A stretch of DNA of 64,000 nucleotides from Bimastos eiseni. Taxonomy: Eukaryota; Annelida; Clitellata; Crassiclitellata; Lumbricidae. The notes beneath the pieces were generated by a model. That model saw only the letters and a list, made by a program, of their open reading frames with translations, did no database searches and was not told the DNA's origin. The translations under genes were made by a program, and so were the position numbers. This document shows, one piece after another, positions 1 to 12,040 of the stretch (position 1 is its first letter; every line of letters begins with the position of its first letter). The stretch is from positions 17,019,081 through 17,083,080 of the forward strand of contig OY365813.1 of NCBI GenBank assembly GCA_959347315.1, given 5' to 3'.

Positions 1-3000
1 CTTGCAGGGTTGCCATAACAATCCACAGTTCGTGGCGTCTACTTAATTCGCTTATAAGTTCGCACCCTAACTTGACGACCGGTTTTAGCCGTCGTCATAT
101 TTTAACTATAGGTTACTTTACTCTTTCATAGAGGGTTTCTGCTACATATGTAACCTATTGTGTAACCTATGTAAGGGCCAAGCTGGAGCCATACGTTCCC
201 AGCAGGTCTCCTCTGTAGGCGTATATGTGTATAGCCTAGTGTCCGCCTCTATGTGTACGGGCCAACGCAGCAGTCGCTATCTATGCACCTACATGTATAT
301 CAATGACTAAACGACGGGGTTGGTCCGACTACCCCCATCAGAATAACTTAATTGAAATGGTGAGTCTTTACTTGCCCACACGTGTGGCCTACATTTAAGC
401 GTATTTATAAAGGGAAGCGAAGGCGAATGGGTAGGACTTATGTGTATATACGTTGCCATTACTTAATTAGTATAGGCCTACATAATTTCTATGATTTGAA
501 TTCGGATTCAGGTGCATCAACTTGAACCGATGAAATTAATAAACAAACACACGTACACGCTCCAGCACACAAACCAAAATGATTATAGGCCTAGTAATCT
601 CATGATTTCTTCATTGCCCATCACAGAGCCAACTCTTATTTACAGGTTCTTCGTCAATAGGCTTACATAACCTAATCGATAGGCACAGAGGGATCTTAAT
701 CTGTCTCAGGCCAAGATCCAAAGTGGCAGACAGACAGACAGACAGACGGAAGTCAGCGTGTTCCGTAGCAAAAGGTAGACAGACAGACTGTCACAGACAG
801 TAACTGTTATTTGTGCACATGGGTAACCCCCTCAGTTAAGTTTCTAATAGTTTTCGAACTATTCGCATTTTCATCACATTTGGGGAGTTTGGATTCGGCG
901 TTTCTGGTATAAAGCGTTCATCGGACTTCATCCAAAAAGAAATAGCTGTCGTACATATGTATAGTTTGTATACTGATTAAGATCGTGCCAGACAAACAGA
1001 TGAAACTTAGCGTTCAGAGGATGGCAGGCAGAGAAATTCCGGGCCCTTGGCAGAGCATGCAGTCACGGGTCACTTCGACGGAAGTCAGCGTGTTCCGTAG
1101 CAAAAGATATTCAGATGCTTGCATTTAAACTGATTTCAGTTGTGTCAATAATAGGCCCTATTATATAATTTATAGGCATACGGTAAATCATAAACTCTGC
1201 ATAACTAATTATGATCTCTCATAAGCTAATTGCGGTCCCGGCCCTTAAAAATTGATGGGTCCCTTAAGCAATTGCCCCTCGGCCTCCTTCGACGGGCCTG
1301 GTGGCAAGCGCAAAATGCCATTGAGTGGCAAAGCTTAAATTTAGGCCTGCTCACATTTAGGCCTATCTGTCTCGCAGATTGATCCTTTTACGCTGATCAG
1401 CTTTCTTATTAGGCTTACGCAATGTCGTTGAGCAGCAACTTGGTAGCCTATGTTAATTGCTCTACAATTTCATGTAAACTGTATTTCGACAATAGGATAT
1501 ATAGCGGGCAGCACAGAAATAACAATAGGCCTACGCAAACCCAGGGAAGAAAAATACAAGAAAATTTTACAACATGGGGTTTAAAAATCGGCAGCTTAGC
1601 TAACTGAGTGGCATAGGCTACGGACCTAATTGACTTTAATATATTTGCACGAAGTCACTGTTGTAATTTTTAAAGGCACTCGGCTATAGCACATACAAGG
1701 TAGGCCTATCTCATTTTGTCGCTGTGCAAACATTGCATGTAACTCTGGACGGTAATAGTTTTATTTCATTGCCATCACACAAATGATCGTAATCTTACAC
1801 TCTAGAGCTGCTTCCTGATGTCGGTATAGGCCTACTTTTGGTTCATCCAACGTCATCTGTCTCAGGCTCTTCTATACATCACCTCTCGGACTTGCCATTC
1901 TAAACTTAAGTCTCACATTTTCAAGAACTCGTCCCAGACTCACTTGATCGTCCACCTTTCAATCCTCAACCACAACGACACCCGCCTTCGCAGCTACGTA
2001 CCTGCCTTCTCTGAACCTCGAGCTATAGTACTGTTAAAGACCGGACAAGCTAGCTCTGACCTCTCAGGCTTTCACGGCCCGGGCCACCCTTTTGACAGCC
2101 CCTCTGATTCGATGCAGCGCATGTGAATTATATTGATTTTCAAGTGGTACTTAAGATGTTTGGAAATTACAATTGCGGAAAAATTACGATTGGCCAATCG
2201 GTACTGGAAGGCCGTAAAACGGACGCGATCAAATCCCCTCTGATTTGAGGCAGTGCTCATGAATAAGCTGGTTCTCTGCGTTTGGCTTTCGAAAGTTTCG
2301 AGTGGCGCATTACAAATGTGTTAGGTTAATTTACGATCATGATGAAGCCCATACCCGTTGCACAAACAACAAAATGGGCAATGGCAGTCATGCTTGCGAA
2401 ATATATTGATTATACTGATCTTAGAAATGAACACTGCGTAATGCCTACTCTGCGAACATCGAAGAATATAAGTTTTTGGAGACGCCAGTCGCCATTCGAG
2501 AAGACAGAATTCTGCCAGAAATTGTATACTTGTTTACGGTTTAACAATGATATTATCTGTTTATTTTCATTTATTTTTGCAAAAATATATTTGTTTTAAA
2601 TGTGATATTTTGTGGAATTCGGGAACTCACCAAAACCTCACTTCTTGCTGGAAACACAAACGTTGCCTAAATGGCAGATAATGGATGCAAATCAGACGCA
2701 AATTTAATTATCGTAATCGCAAACTCAACATTTCTACAGCGCTCACAAAAACGAAGTCGTGTGGAACCAGTTTACACATGTATGTATATAGGGCATATAC
2801 AGGCGCTTACTCAAAAACAAGATCGATAGGCAGAGGTCAAAATCCAGAGAGCGAGACAGAGAGACAGTCAGACGGCTATGGTGGATGGTGTTAGAGATGA
2901 AATAGCAACGGGGCAGGGAAGGAGAAGGAGGAATCAAGATGGGATTTGTGAAAAAGCAGTGTTTTTAGTTATGAGTGAAAGATCTGCGGTCTGATTGTCT

Positions 3001-4737
3001 ATGTATTTCTACTTTTGCGCTTCCGGTTTACATTAATTACTCCTCTTTCTCTATAAATCGTTCAGTTTAGTTACAATTAGTACAATTAGTCCTCTACGAA
3101 AAATGACCCTGCTCAAACTCCATTTTGGAGTTACAAATTATTTTTCAATTTTATCGCAAAGTTATTACATTGTAAAGTAAATAATTATTGTGCAATAAAA
3201 ATTATGTATTGTTGAATAACTGTTAACAATTGTAACCATGTATTAGGCTATTTATATAGCGCCTTAACAGAACCTCTCGAAGGCGCTAAGAACCTATCGA
3301 AGGTGAACCATGTTCACTATAAGTGGTTTTAACGTGATACAAATCTACAGGAGCAATAAGAAAGTCTGCGAACACATCGTCACCGTGGCTTTAGAATTTG
3401 ATTTATAAAACCTAGATTTTTCAGGAAATTAAAACCTCATAAGTCAAATTTTTGTTTTTCCAGTTAGGTTCATTGTATTTTAAGGTAATTGGTTTAATGC
3501 TTATAGACATGTATGCTATAGTCTGCCCGACACGACGCAGTGCACACGGCTATTAACCAGAGACCCGAGAACTGTGTATGGGATGTGCCATAGGTCATAA
3601 TTTTGTGTGTAAACTACAAACTTTCTTGCAATCTCCGCTCTGGTCCCTTGGTACTGCATTTGTCTCATCTATGATCGCAGGGTTCGATTATGTCACTGAT
3701 TTGCTTCGGTACTACGTTCTATATGCCCCATGGTTGCATTTGCTTTGACAGCTACACATAATCATATAGAAACTATAAAGTCACTGACAAAGCATTGTTT
3801 GGCCTTACATGTATGTCAGATTCAGGGCTGTAGAATTCGATTTTAAAAGCCTAGGTTTTATAGTTTAAAAAACTGAGTCAAAAGGTTAGCCTATAGGTTT
3901 TAACTTTTTCAGTTAGATTAATTGTGTTTGTAGCCAAGTACAATAATGCTTACACTAGTGACCTTGTATGTGTGTACGGTACATTAAAAACCTGCTAACT
4001 TTCTTGAAACTAGGTTTTTCCAGCTCTGATTCTCACCCTGTGCAATTGAGCATCTGTGTTCAAATAACCATAACCAAGTGTTTTTATTGTCTCCAAAACA
4101 AACAAACAAAAATTACAAAGTGTTGACAATCAGCTGGGAGGCAATAGGGACTAACAGAAACCCTTAAATCAGAAAATCCTGTAATCAGGGTCACCCTTAC
4201 ATTAGATTGATAGTTGCAGTTGGTTAGGTATAAGAAATACATTGGCAACTAGTTAGAAACTTAACTAGTTAGTTATTCTATACAATCATGATGAAGACGA
4301 TAAAGACGTGCAATGAGACAATTATTGATCCATTAAATAATTCCGCAATTTTATTTTAAATACGTTAAGATTATTTAGAGAGCACAATTCATCCGGAATG
4401 ACGTTCCATGCTTTCGGGCCAGCGTTTTTAATCGAGAACAAATTACTGGAGGTATGAGAGAACGACACACAGCGTGTTCCTAATTGTCTTGGAGGCTTTT
4501 GTTTTGCCCTCGTCGCTAGATTCTCTATGGATGTTTTATGTGGAAATATTTTTTAATAATTTTGCCAAATTTCAATTAGCATGGGAAGGAGCAGAGTTGC
4601 ACTGCAAATATATGATATTATGTTTCCATTGGAAATGTTGCTTCATTATTTATTAAAAAATGAGAAATAATGTTGTATTGGTTAGTCCAAAAATGTATTT
4701 TGATCATTTCTTAATACAATGTATATAAAATGTGGAG
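1..4737. other. No supported gene; repeat-bearing intergenic or intronic DNA
   Basis: No open stretch here has both acceptable splice signals and protein-like composition. The segment holds six of the sixteen TAGGCCTA octamers (473, 586, 1358, 1526, 1701, 1827), a short (CAGA)n tract near 730 and a 30-bp direct repeat. A sequence beginning TTTATATAGCGCC near 3250 looks like a decayed SINE. Upstream exons of the gene ending at 6642 may lie here but I could not identify them. Confidence 0.5.
745..1106 (+). repeat. Exact 30-bp direct repeat pair (745-774 and 1077-1106)
   Basis: A 30-base sequence starting GACGGAAGTCAGCG and ending TAGCAAAAG occurs identically at 745-774 and 1077-1106. The first copy follows a CAGA microsatellite. 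The flanks differ, so this is a short dispersed or duplicated piece and not a long tandem unit. Confidence 0.9.
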
Positions 4738-4845
4738 CTTCGCATATGGAACAAGCGGTACTCAGATCCGGCTCCAGCAGATACTTGGCAATGGTACTCT
4801 GTGGGAAGTCTACCTGCATGGCTTGCCCCTAGGCTAAATGCAAAG
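4738..4845 (+). CDS. Probable internal exon, unrecognised gene
   Basis: A 108-base open segment lies between a possible AG acceptor at 4736-4737 and a good donor AAG|GTGAGA at 4845/4846. It translates to 36 residues, starting LRIWNKRYSDPAPADTW and ending APRLNAK, with a Trp-rich, non-repetitive composition typical of real protein. The reading frame is stopped just upstream (TAA at 4726), so it must begin at a splice site; the pyrimidine tract before it is weak. It ends in phase 0, whereas the next exon at 5425 needs one carried-over base. Either an exon between them was missed or they do not join directly. I do not recognise the protein. Confidence 0.42.
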
Positions 4846-5424
4846 GTGAGATAATTTGGTTCAATGTTAAGCTATAAAAACAACTGGATATTGACTCTGT
4901 TGTGCGGTTTTGGTTCTCTGTAAAGATAAAAAGAAGTTATCTGGTGTTACATGTAGCTGATCTGGACTTGACGCAAGTCAATCTACACTTTGTGTACCAC
5001 ATCTTTCGTATGTACATTTCTGTACATTATGATATTTGGCAGTGTAAACACCCAACAGTTGTAATAACAAAGTGGTATCATACCTATTAAAAATTGACCA
5101 TATTCAATTTAAAGTGATTGACTGTGTAATTATACACTACATCTTTTGGCCGATTGAATTCTGACATCAACAATTATCCTAAATGATTACTTAAGTGCTA
5201 ATTTTAACTGCATGTAGTCCTATCTATGATACTTTACAGCGCTTATCATGCACTTAGCTGTATAGCAGTATTTGAAAAATGTCGAGTTTATGACTACGAT
5301 TATTAAGTTATAAATATTTTAATTAAACTAATGCAATTTACACAAGTGCTTATTCTAATTATTTCTTTATTTATGAATCCTTAATGTCCATCACTGCTCA
5401 AATGAGTGACACTGTTTTTGACAG

Positions 5425-6642
5425 GTGCTGTGGGACTTGTAAGATGCGTACAAATAAGATCTACTAAGCAAGATGCTTTGATAGAGATGCAGGACAGAGC
5501 ATGCGCATTCGACGGTATACAATTGTTCAACTATGATATTCCTGCTTGAAGTTAAATTGTATTATTTTTTAAAATCTGTGTCCTGTTGTATTCGTACAAT
5601 TTTTACAGGATGCAATAGGCTAAGTTGTAAAGACCAGCTGCTTTACAGATGCTAAGTCAAAACAAAATCAAACTATTTATTTAGTCATTTTAATTGAGGG
5701 GATTGTCTCATTTTTTATTTTTTCTAGAATTATTTATTGCTCACAGTAGAATTAGTTCAATGCCTCACTAAATGCTTTCCTTCTAATATACGAGGTCATC
5801 ATGATGAATAATTATGTTGACCATTTAGAAAGCCATAAATAATACCAAGTTAAATTAATGACTGTCAATGTTGGGCTTTTGTAGCTGCGGCTTTGTTCAG
5901 CGACTTTAAGATCTGGAGCAAAATCACACCTCTGACGACAAAGAAGTCAAATTTTGTTGCAAGCGATAGACTGGTCAGTTAAAATATTGATATTGTTATA
6001 ATATATCAACTGTCACTTAATTTAATCTTTTGTATATTACTGATTGCAGCATTTATAAACTGCACAATTATCTGTATTGGTTAGAGCCACGTCCCATGCG
6101 CCTCTGTGTACGAGATGCCATTTTGCATATAAATGGTGACTTATTTCACAGATTGAACTTTCTTGGTCTGTACACAGGTGGCACCCATTCAATTGGGCAT
6201 CAGTGGTAAAGGATCTCACCTAATCAATTCACTGAAAAACATTAGCAGGATTATCTATGCTCATACCATTAATACAATGAAACGATGACATAACCCAATC
6301 AAATGCAAAAACTTCAAAGTTACTGTACTAATTTTGCAGATGATGCTTGTTATAAAAAACATTGTCACATTGCTATATGCTTCAATTGCTGAAAATTTGA
6401 ATCCTGACATGTAAAATTCACAATGCCATGTCAAGCTGAGATGCTAATAACTTTCGGTGCTTCACCTGTGTGTTTAGATTCTGGATAAGTCATTGAAGTG
6501 TGATGAGAAATCAGAGCAGGACCAGGATGATGTTGAAAAGTATTCTGTAACAGCTGAAGCCGGGTCTGAATCTGGTGATTCTACTGAAGGCGGTGTCATA
6601 GCTGAAGCCGATGACCCAACTGACCCACTTCTGAATCTGTAG
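5425..6642 (+). CDS. Three 3' terminal exons of an unrecognised gene
   Basis: Exons 5425-5514, 5885-5973 and 6478-6642 form one open frame. The acceptors are TTTTTGACAG, GCTTTTGTAG and GTGTGTTTAG; the donors are GACG|GTATAC and CTG|GTCAGT. Phases agree: the first exon ends on one base, the second supplies two and ends in phase 0, the third starts in phase 0 and runs to TAG at 6640-6642. Visible segments include VGLVRCVQIRSTKQDALIEM, DFKIWSKITPLTTKKSNF and an acidic Ser/Thr-rich tail ending ADDPTDPLLNL. The tail looks disordered. No catalytic motif or membrane span is visible. A downstream AATAAA at 7685 could end the transcript. Agreement of splice sites, phase and composition supports a real gene; its identity is unknown. 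Confidence 0.58.
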
Positions 6643-7684
6643 GCGATTATCAATGACAACAAAGCCATGGGAAAGCATGTCCAGATGCTGAGAGACTGGA
6701 ATTTTTAAATATATATCAAAGCCATAAAGCTTGAGTAACAATGATGCATTGTATTGAGCAAACTTTTAACCATCTGTGTGTGGCCAAACATTTGTCACAG
6801 AATCCGTTGGGTGGTTAGTTATAGTTTCATTAGCACACAGTGCATTTGATTTGTAAACGTAATTATTCATATAAAAATCCCATAATTCATTCATAATTAC
6901 TCATATGAATTTGTCTGGAATCTATTTGTACAAATTCAGTTAGAAAATCCATTAAAATTTTGCTTAAATTTTCATTTTAAAAATCACACTCATAAAACAC
7001 TTTCTACAGAATCATTTGGAAGAACAATTCAACTAGACTTTTAAACAATAGACCAAGAATCATTCATGATGTGTGCTTGGAATTAAACCAGTTTTTAAAA
7101 AGTCGTCACTTGAAATGGGATAATTATTTGTGTTATCATTTTGAAAATCTGAAATTATGTTTACACTGCATAATATCACATAAAAGCTCAGTTTTTTGGA
7201 CTAGACCCACTGATGATCTCTAAAATGTCTCATTGAAGTACTTATGAGTACCTGGTAATGACGACGATGACAGTTGCAAAGACATTTGAAGATGAATAGG
7301 GAAGCAGAAGCTATTTTGAAATCCCCAAGAGATGCTTCCAATTCTCTTCACAATCTTGAACCAAGATCAACCTATTAATCTCTGGCTCTACTTCAGTGAT
7401 GTGGTACTCTGTAGGCAGCCATTAATCATCTTCAAAAGATTTTTCTCAGCAACATCTGTGGCATCTCTTTCATCAAATTGCCCGTGTATGCTGGAAAACA
7501 AGTAGCCCATTGTACACAGCCAGCACCAGTAATTGTTGAATCTCTATTTCAAGAACAATCAGTTCAACTATTCAAAATTTGCAAAATTTCTGTGGCTGAA
7601 GGTTTTGTGGACTGTTTTGACCCATCCTGTAATGCTCCATATTGTTTCCATAGACCTCGCCCCAGCATTATATATTTACTGTAC

Positions 7685-7690
7685 AATAAA
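7685..7690 (+). terminator. Candidate poly(A) signal AATAAA
   Basis: AATAAA lies about 1.04 kb downstream of the TAG at 6642 on the same strand. It is a canonical hexamer, but such hexamers are frequent in AT-rich DNA, so the assignment is tentative. Confidence 0.3.
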
Positions 7691-8329
7691 TCAGTGTAGC
7701 TTTACTAAGTAAAAGCGCAATTCATATTTCATATGATTAAAAGCATTATGAAATGTTCAGCTCACCCCATCACCTAATGTTTGGTAACGTTTTCTAGAAC
7801 CCCACCCACCCTCGAGCATTACGTTTAAAATTGTGCAATGATCCCTTACTCAGAACAAGCCCATGAAAGCTGACCAGCATTACATGTCAGCACCAGAGTG
7901 ATCAGACTATCACTCATAACAAATCCTTAACATTGGGAAATCAGACACAGTAACTGAAGCAGAAACATAGTACTTAGTTCTGCAAGTAGAGAATTGTAGG
8001 AAGACCTATATTATGTACTATATACTCAGTAACTTATTACTTTATTTGATTAGAAGATCAAATTGAGTCCTAATTAATAATACCTTTTGAAATCGTAAAG
8101 GACTATTATTGATTGTACTGCTTTCTCCACATTTTTGATGATTATGTGACATTTCAGTTATAACTTGCTGTTTGAAAAGTTTAGAGGCTGACCTCATCAT
8201 GTGGCAGCTACAGCTAGTTCCAGCATGTTCGAAATGGGTCAAAAGCAAAACAGCTAGTTGGTGGTGTGGATGCCTGAATCCAGATCCTCTGATGACATTG
8301 CTATGAATTTGTGTACATTCAAGATGCCT

Positions 8330-8830
8330 TAGGGGCCGTCCACATATTACGAACAGCGCGAGGAGAGGGATTTTGATTTCGGCGATTGTGCATATGGGGC
8401 CATACGGTGGGGAAGGGGTCCCGAAAATATGCACGTACGCAAATATAATTGTCTAATTATGACTACACAATATGGAATATTAAAATCATAACTCTAAACC
8501 AAATCACAGACTATATTCCCACTTACTCAATTTTATGTAGCATTAAAACTTCAAAATGCAAGTATTGTTATTGTTTTATTTCCTCATAACAGTTACCAAA
8601 TTTAAGCTGTTAAATACGATGCTTAAAGTAAATATATAACCTGTGGTAAAACAAAAACCTGATAGATGTCTTTAGCTATTTAACTTTTGCAATGGGGGGG
8701 GGGCGGTGGGTAGAGCTCAGATGTACATACGCATGGGGTCCATGAAATGTACGCAATGCAACAGGGGAGGGGGTCCGAAAATCCGATTTTTTGGGTACAT
8801 AAATTAGGTGTTCCCATGTCTGTAATGTGA
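8330..8830. repeat. Decayed interspersed repeat, GGGGCCGTCCACATATTACG type
   Basis: At 8331-8430 the sequence reads GGGGCCGTCCACATATTACG and then GGGATTTTG, ending near GGGGAAGGGGTCCCGAAAA. A related G-rich stretch ending GGGGGTCCGAAAATCCG is at 8690-8790. The shared GGGGTCCGAAAA motif and the style of the first block resemble non-autonomous DNA transposons common in invertebrate genomes. No clean inverted termini were found. Confidence 0.35.
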
Positions 8831-10168
8831 CTTCTGACAACTCGTTTTACATTCAATGCTTCAAAATGCAACGATTTCTGAGGCTATGTTTAAGCCTTCT
8901 AGGGAGATTACAGAACTCCACTAGCTATAATATATACCACCCAAAATTCAACCAGGGACTGGTTCTTAGCCCTCTCTATGTTAAACAGCGGTCATTGCAG
9001 CTGGCTATGCTGAGGTTTTAGCATACTGGATATAGATCCAAGATGTATTGCAAAAAGTATGTCTATTTGGAATATTTTCATCTAGTCACTAAACCTGGAA
9101 ATATATTACCAACCTGATTTTCACTTTGTGTGAATGAATCTGTTATGCGTTCTCTCGCTTCCTTGTTTGTTTCATTATGTCAGCAAAGCAGGAATGAGAA
9201 TGTCAAGCATCGGATGACAAGCATGAAGCACTGAAATAAAGTCAGAATTATATGCAACACTCTATTAAGCAAACAGACTTGCAACTACTGGGTGGTGCTA
9301 TTCACTCTGCCTCGATTCATCTAATAAATCTACACCTGAAAAGATACGATATGAGCTACATAAATCTCCAGCTGCATAAGCTGTGTCGTAAAGGTCTCCC
9401 AACTTCTACAGCCATTCATCATAAACAAACACAAACACATTCTTCCACATACTGCAGGACTATGTTTTTGGCCATCTGAATACATCATAATAATTTTCAT
9501 ACTTTTCTTTTTTTAATTTAAGGAGGGTATTATCATATTACAATTGCATTGTATTGTTGCATATGAATTCATTGTGTAAACAAACACCACCCTTGACAAA
9601 TACTGAACAACCTGTGAACTTACAGATTTAAAATCTTATAGGAGAGGTTCCTTCACGTTCAAATTAGGTCGAAAAGTGCCACCTTGCGGTTACAAGGTTA
9701 GAAAGCCAAACTACAACGGTTACTATGTCCAAGTCCAACAGACCAACACTGCATCACCTATACTATCTGGGACTAGCGCATAGCGATACGATACGACACT
9801 GTAACGACAGAGGGCTAATATACAGCCTACGCAGCATTTAGCCTGTGCCGCAGTGCGGAGACCTGGTCCTGGGTTAAGGGGTGGGGTAAGGGGCAGGTCG
9901 GAGAAAAATTGTAATTCCCAAATACATGGATAAGTAGCAAAAATGGATGAACAGTGGAAACACTTTCGAAATTTATAATATTCATGAAAGATTTATGAAG
10001 TATTGTGGGGATCTCAAGCATTAAGCAGCCCTCCACCTGAAATTTCTGAGGGGACCAGCTCGTAACTTTAACTTGAGCTTACGTCTAAAATCGATATCAA
10101 TTAAGCTTACTATTGCAGAGTTGTGAAAAACTAAGCAAGCCACGGGCTCGCCTCAAGATTATATTATA

Positions 10169-10373
10169 CACTGTGTCCGGATGAAAAGTAGTACCCAACA
10201 AAAAGTGTCACAACTCCTTCAAAACTAAGTATTTGCCTGAAATTTTAAACTCAACAACAGTGACCATATTTACACGAGATCCCAAAGCCGTTTGGAAATA
10301 TTCGTGAAATTGTCAAATTTATGAGCGATTGCGTTGGAACAATGAAAAATTAGTTTCCAACATAGGCCCTTAC
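10169..10373 (+). repeat. Left terminal inverted repeat of the Tc1/mariner element
   Basis: It runs from CACTGTGTCCGGATG to GGCCCTTAC and pairs with 11523-11731 almost base for base. It includes the final codons of the transposase gene. An inverted repeat this long is unusual in the superfamily, where 20-30 bases is common. Confidence 0.92.
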
Positions 10374-11455
10374 ATAGGAAGTGAAGCTCGGCTCTGGTGT
10401 TCAAAATGTCCTCCTCGTTCACGGACACACGACCGTAGACGTGGACGCCACTGTTTTATGGCCCGGTCGATGATAACGTGGTTAAGGAGCTGCCACTCCT
10501 CAACCAGATGTGCCTTCAGGTGATCGATGTCACGAATACGGGAACGATAAACGCGCTCCTCCAGTACACTCCAGATTTGATAGTCAACTGGATTGAGGTC
10601 TGGACTGTTGGGTGGCCACAGCTGCGGTGATATGAAGTCGGGTGTTTCCCGGGACAGTAGAGCAATGGTCTCACGTGCTCGGTGAGCAGAGGCACTGTCT
10701 TGGAATGTGAAGTAGCCGCCAGACACGTGCTTGATGGCAGGAAGCATATGCTGAGCGAGCAACACATCGCGATAGTACGCACCATTCACCTTCACGCCCG
10801 GCTCAACGAAGATCAAATCAGTCAACCCTAGGGTTGACACGCCGACTGAGACCATTAGTGACTTTGAAAAGTGTGAACGTGTTTTGAGGAGACGTTCAGC
10901 TGGCATATTTTTCTTCCACGTTCTATCCGCCGCATAAACGTGATCGTTCTGGAGGTTGACAGGAGGAGCGACGGCAAAAACTTTTTCGTCCGTAAACCAT
11001 ATGAATGGAACTGTGTGTTCGGGGTATTTCTTTAGCAGCTGCTTCGCGCGTACAAGACGTGTCAGTTTCTTTGCTCTTGTTAGCTCTTGTGCTCGCCTCT
11101 TCCTAAAACAAACCAGTTTCAAGTCCTTGGAAATGATTTCGTGAACCGCGGTCTTCGGAATCCCAATATCCCTCGAAATCTGACGCACTATTCTATGGGT
11201 TCCTGATGCATTTTCTTGGCTTAATGCCAGCCTTTCAACCAACTCAACGTTTTCAACAGTGCGTGTCGTTCGTTTTTGGCCACTGCCAGGTTTTTGCTCC
11301 ACTTTGCCCGTTTCATCGATCTTCTTCAATAACTTAATCACAGACGAAAGACACCAGCCTTTATTCGAAAATTTCTTCAGAAACATTTTCGCTCCATAAC
11401 CATGTTCTTGCCTGAGTACTTTAATTAAAATTTTATCTTCTTCTGTAAACGCCAT
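10370..11455 (-). CDS. Tc1/mariner transposase with DD37D catalytic triad
   Basis: This predicted transposase (361 residues from the ATG at 11455) would cut and paste the element around it. The N-terminal third is helix-turn-helix DNA-binding sequence (MAFTEEDKILIKVL onward, then a Pro-Gly-Ser-Gly-Gln linker). The DDE/D domain shows WFTDEKVFAV, then YFTFQDSASAHRA, then PNSPDLNPVDYQIW. Counting between the second and third aspartates gives 37 residues, hence DD37D. The TAA stop lies just inside the inner edge of the left inverted repeat. The frame stays open to a GTG at 11509, but the ATG before the Ala-Phe-Thr-Glu-Glu helix is the likelier start. There is no frameshift or internal stop. Which named DD37D clade it belongs to cannot be decided by eye. 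Confidence 0.9.
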   Translation of the reverse strand: MAFTEEDKILIKVLRQEHGYGAKMFLKKFSNKGWCLSSVIKLLKKIDETGKVEQKPGSGQKRTTRTVENVELVERLALSQENASGTHRIVRQISRDIGIPKTAVHEIISKDLKLVCFRKRRAQELTRAKKLTRLVRAKQLLKKYPEHTVPFIWFTDEKVFAVAPPVNLQNDHVYAADRTWKKNMPAERLLKTRSHFSKSLMVSVGVSTLGLTDLIFVEPGVKVNGAYYRDVLLAQHMLPAIKHVSGGYFTFQDSASAHRARETIALLSRETPDFISPQLWPPNSPDLNPVDYQIWSVLEERVYRSRIRDIDHLKAHLVEEWQLLNHVIIDRAIKQWRPRLRSCVRERGGHFEHQSRASLPM

Positions 11456-11522
11456 TTTTGTATTGCTTACACCAAACCAAGTGACGTATATCATCGATGA
11501 CGACGTCACAGCGTCGGCGTAA

Positions 11523-11731
11523 GTAAGGGCCTATGTTGGAAACTTTAATTTTTCAGTGTTCCATCGCAATCGCTCATAAATTTGACAATTTCACGAATAT
11601 TTCCAAACGGCTTTGGGATCTCGTGTAAATATGGTCACTGTTGTTGAGTTTAAAATTTCAGGCAAATACTTAGAGTTTTGAACGAGTTGTGACACTTTTT
11701 GTTGGGTACTACTTTTCATCCGGACTCAGTG
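11523..11731 (-). repeat. Right terminal inverted repeat of the Tc1/mariner element
   Basis: It starts GTAAGGGCCTATG internally and ends CATCCGGACTCAGTG, followed by TA. It mirrors 10169-10373 with a few substitutions and short indels. It lies upstream of the transposase gene and probably contains its promoter. Confidence 0.92.
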
Positions 11732-11908
11732 TATATTAAACTTCCATGTTGACTTGGCTTATTAGAGGCTGTTAGCCAATCTTCATGTTAGTCGAAAAGA
11801 TGGGAAATATAAGAGATTGCTCAATTAAATTACTTTTATTGTGTGCACTCTACTACAATAATTGTTTTAATATAATAAAGTTACCAAAATTCATTGATGA
11901 TAATCTTT

Positions 11909-11947
11909 GCTTTGTGTGAATTTACATATACCTATCTCACACAAAGC
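11909..11947. repeat. Perfect 11-bp inverted repeat with 17-base loop
   Basis: GCTTTGTGTGA at 11909-11919 is followed by its exact reverse complement TCACACAAAGC at 11937-11947. It lies between the Tc1/mariner element and the polymerase relic. No function can be assigned. Confidence 0.8.
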
Positions 11948-12040
11948 AACACCACTGCCATGGGCTAACCGTTAGGCCTACTAGATGAATTATTAGGAGA
12001 TATTAACAAGAAGATGTCAATTTACTTAGGCTCAATCATG

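Larger units (their letters stand above)
6643..10168. other. Probable 3' UTR followed by intergenic DNA
   Basis: No spliced open frame with protein-like composition was found. The first kilobase is plausibly 3' UTR of the gene stopping at 6642, with AATAAA at 7685-7690. Two GC-richer patches at 8330-8430 and 8690-8830 look like remnants of a dispersed DNA transposon. The rest is AT-rich with no recognised feature. Confidence 0.5.
10169..11731 (-). mobile_element. Tc1/mariner-superfamily transposon, apparently full length
   Basis: The element is bounded by TA on both sides (10167-10168 and 11732-11733), the target duplication of IS630/Tc1/mariner elements. Both ends begin CACTG(T/A)GTCCGGATGAAA when read inward. 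Inverted repeats are long: about 205 bases at 10169-10373 and about 209 at 11523-11731, differing by only a few substitutions and small indels. They enclose one uninterrupted transposase gene on the minus strand. The near-identity of the repeats and the absence of frameshifts indicate recent insertion. No other copy is in the window. Confidence 0.93.

Noticed and set aside
2339..2599. 86-residue plus-strand frame starting at ATG ATG AAG
   Set aside because: No splice donor, no conserved-looking motif, and the end is AT-rich low complexity. Treated as chance.
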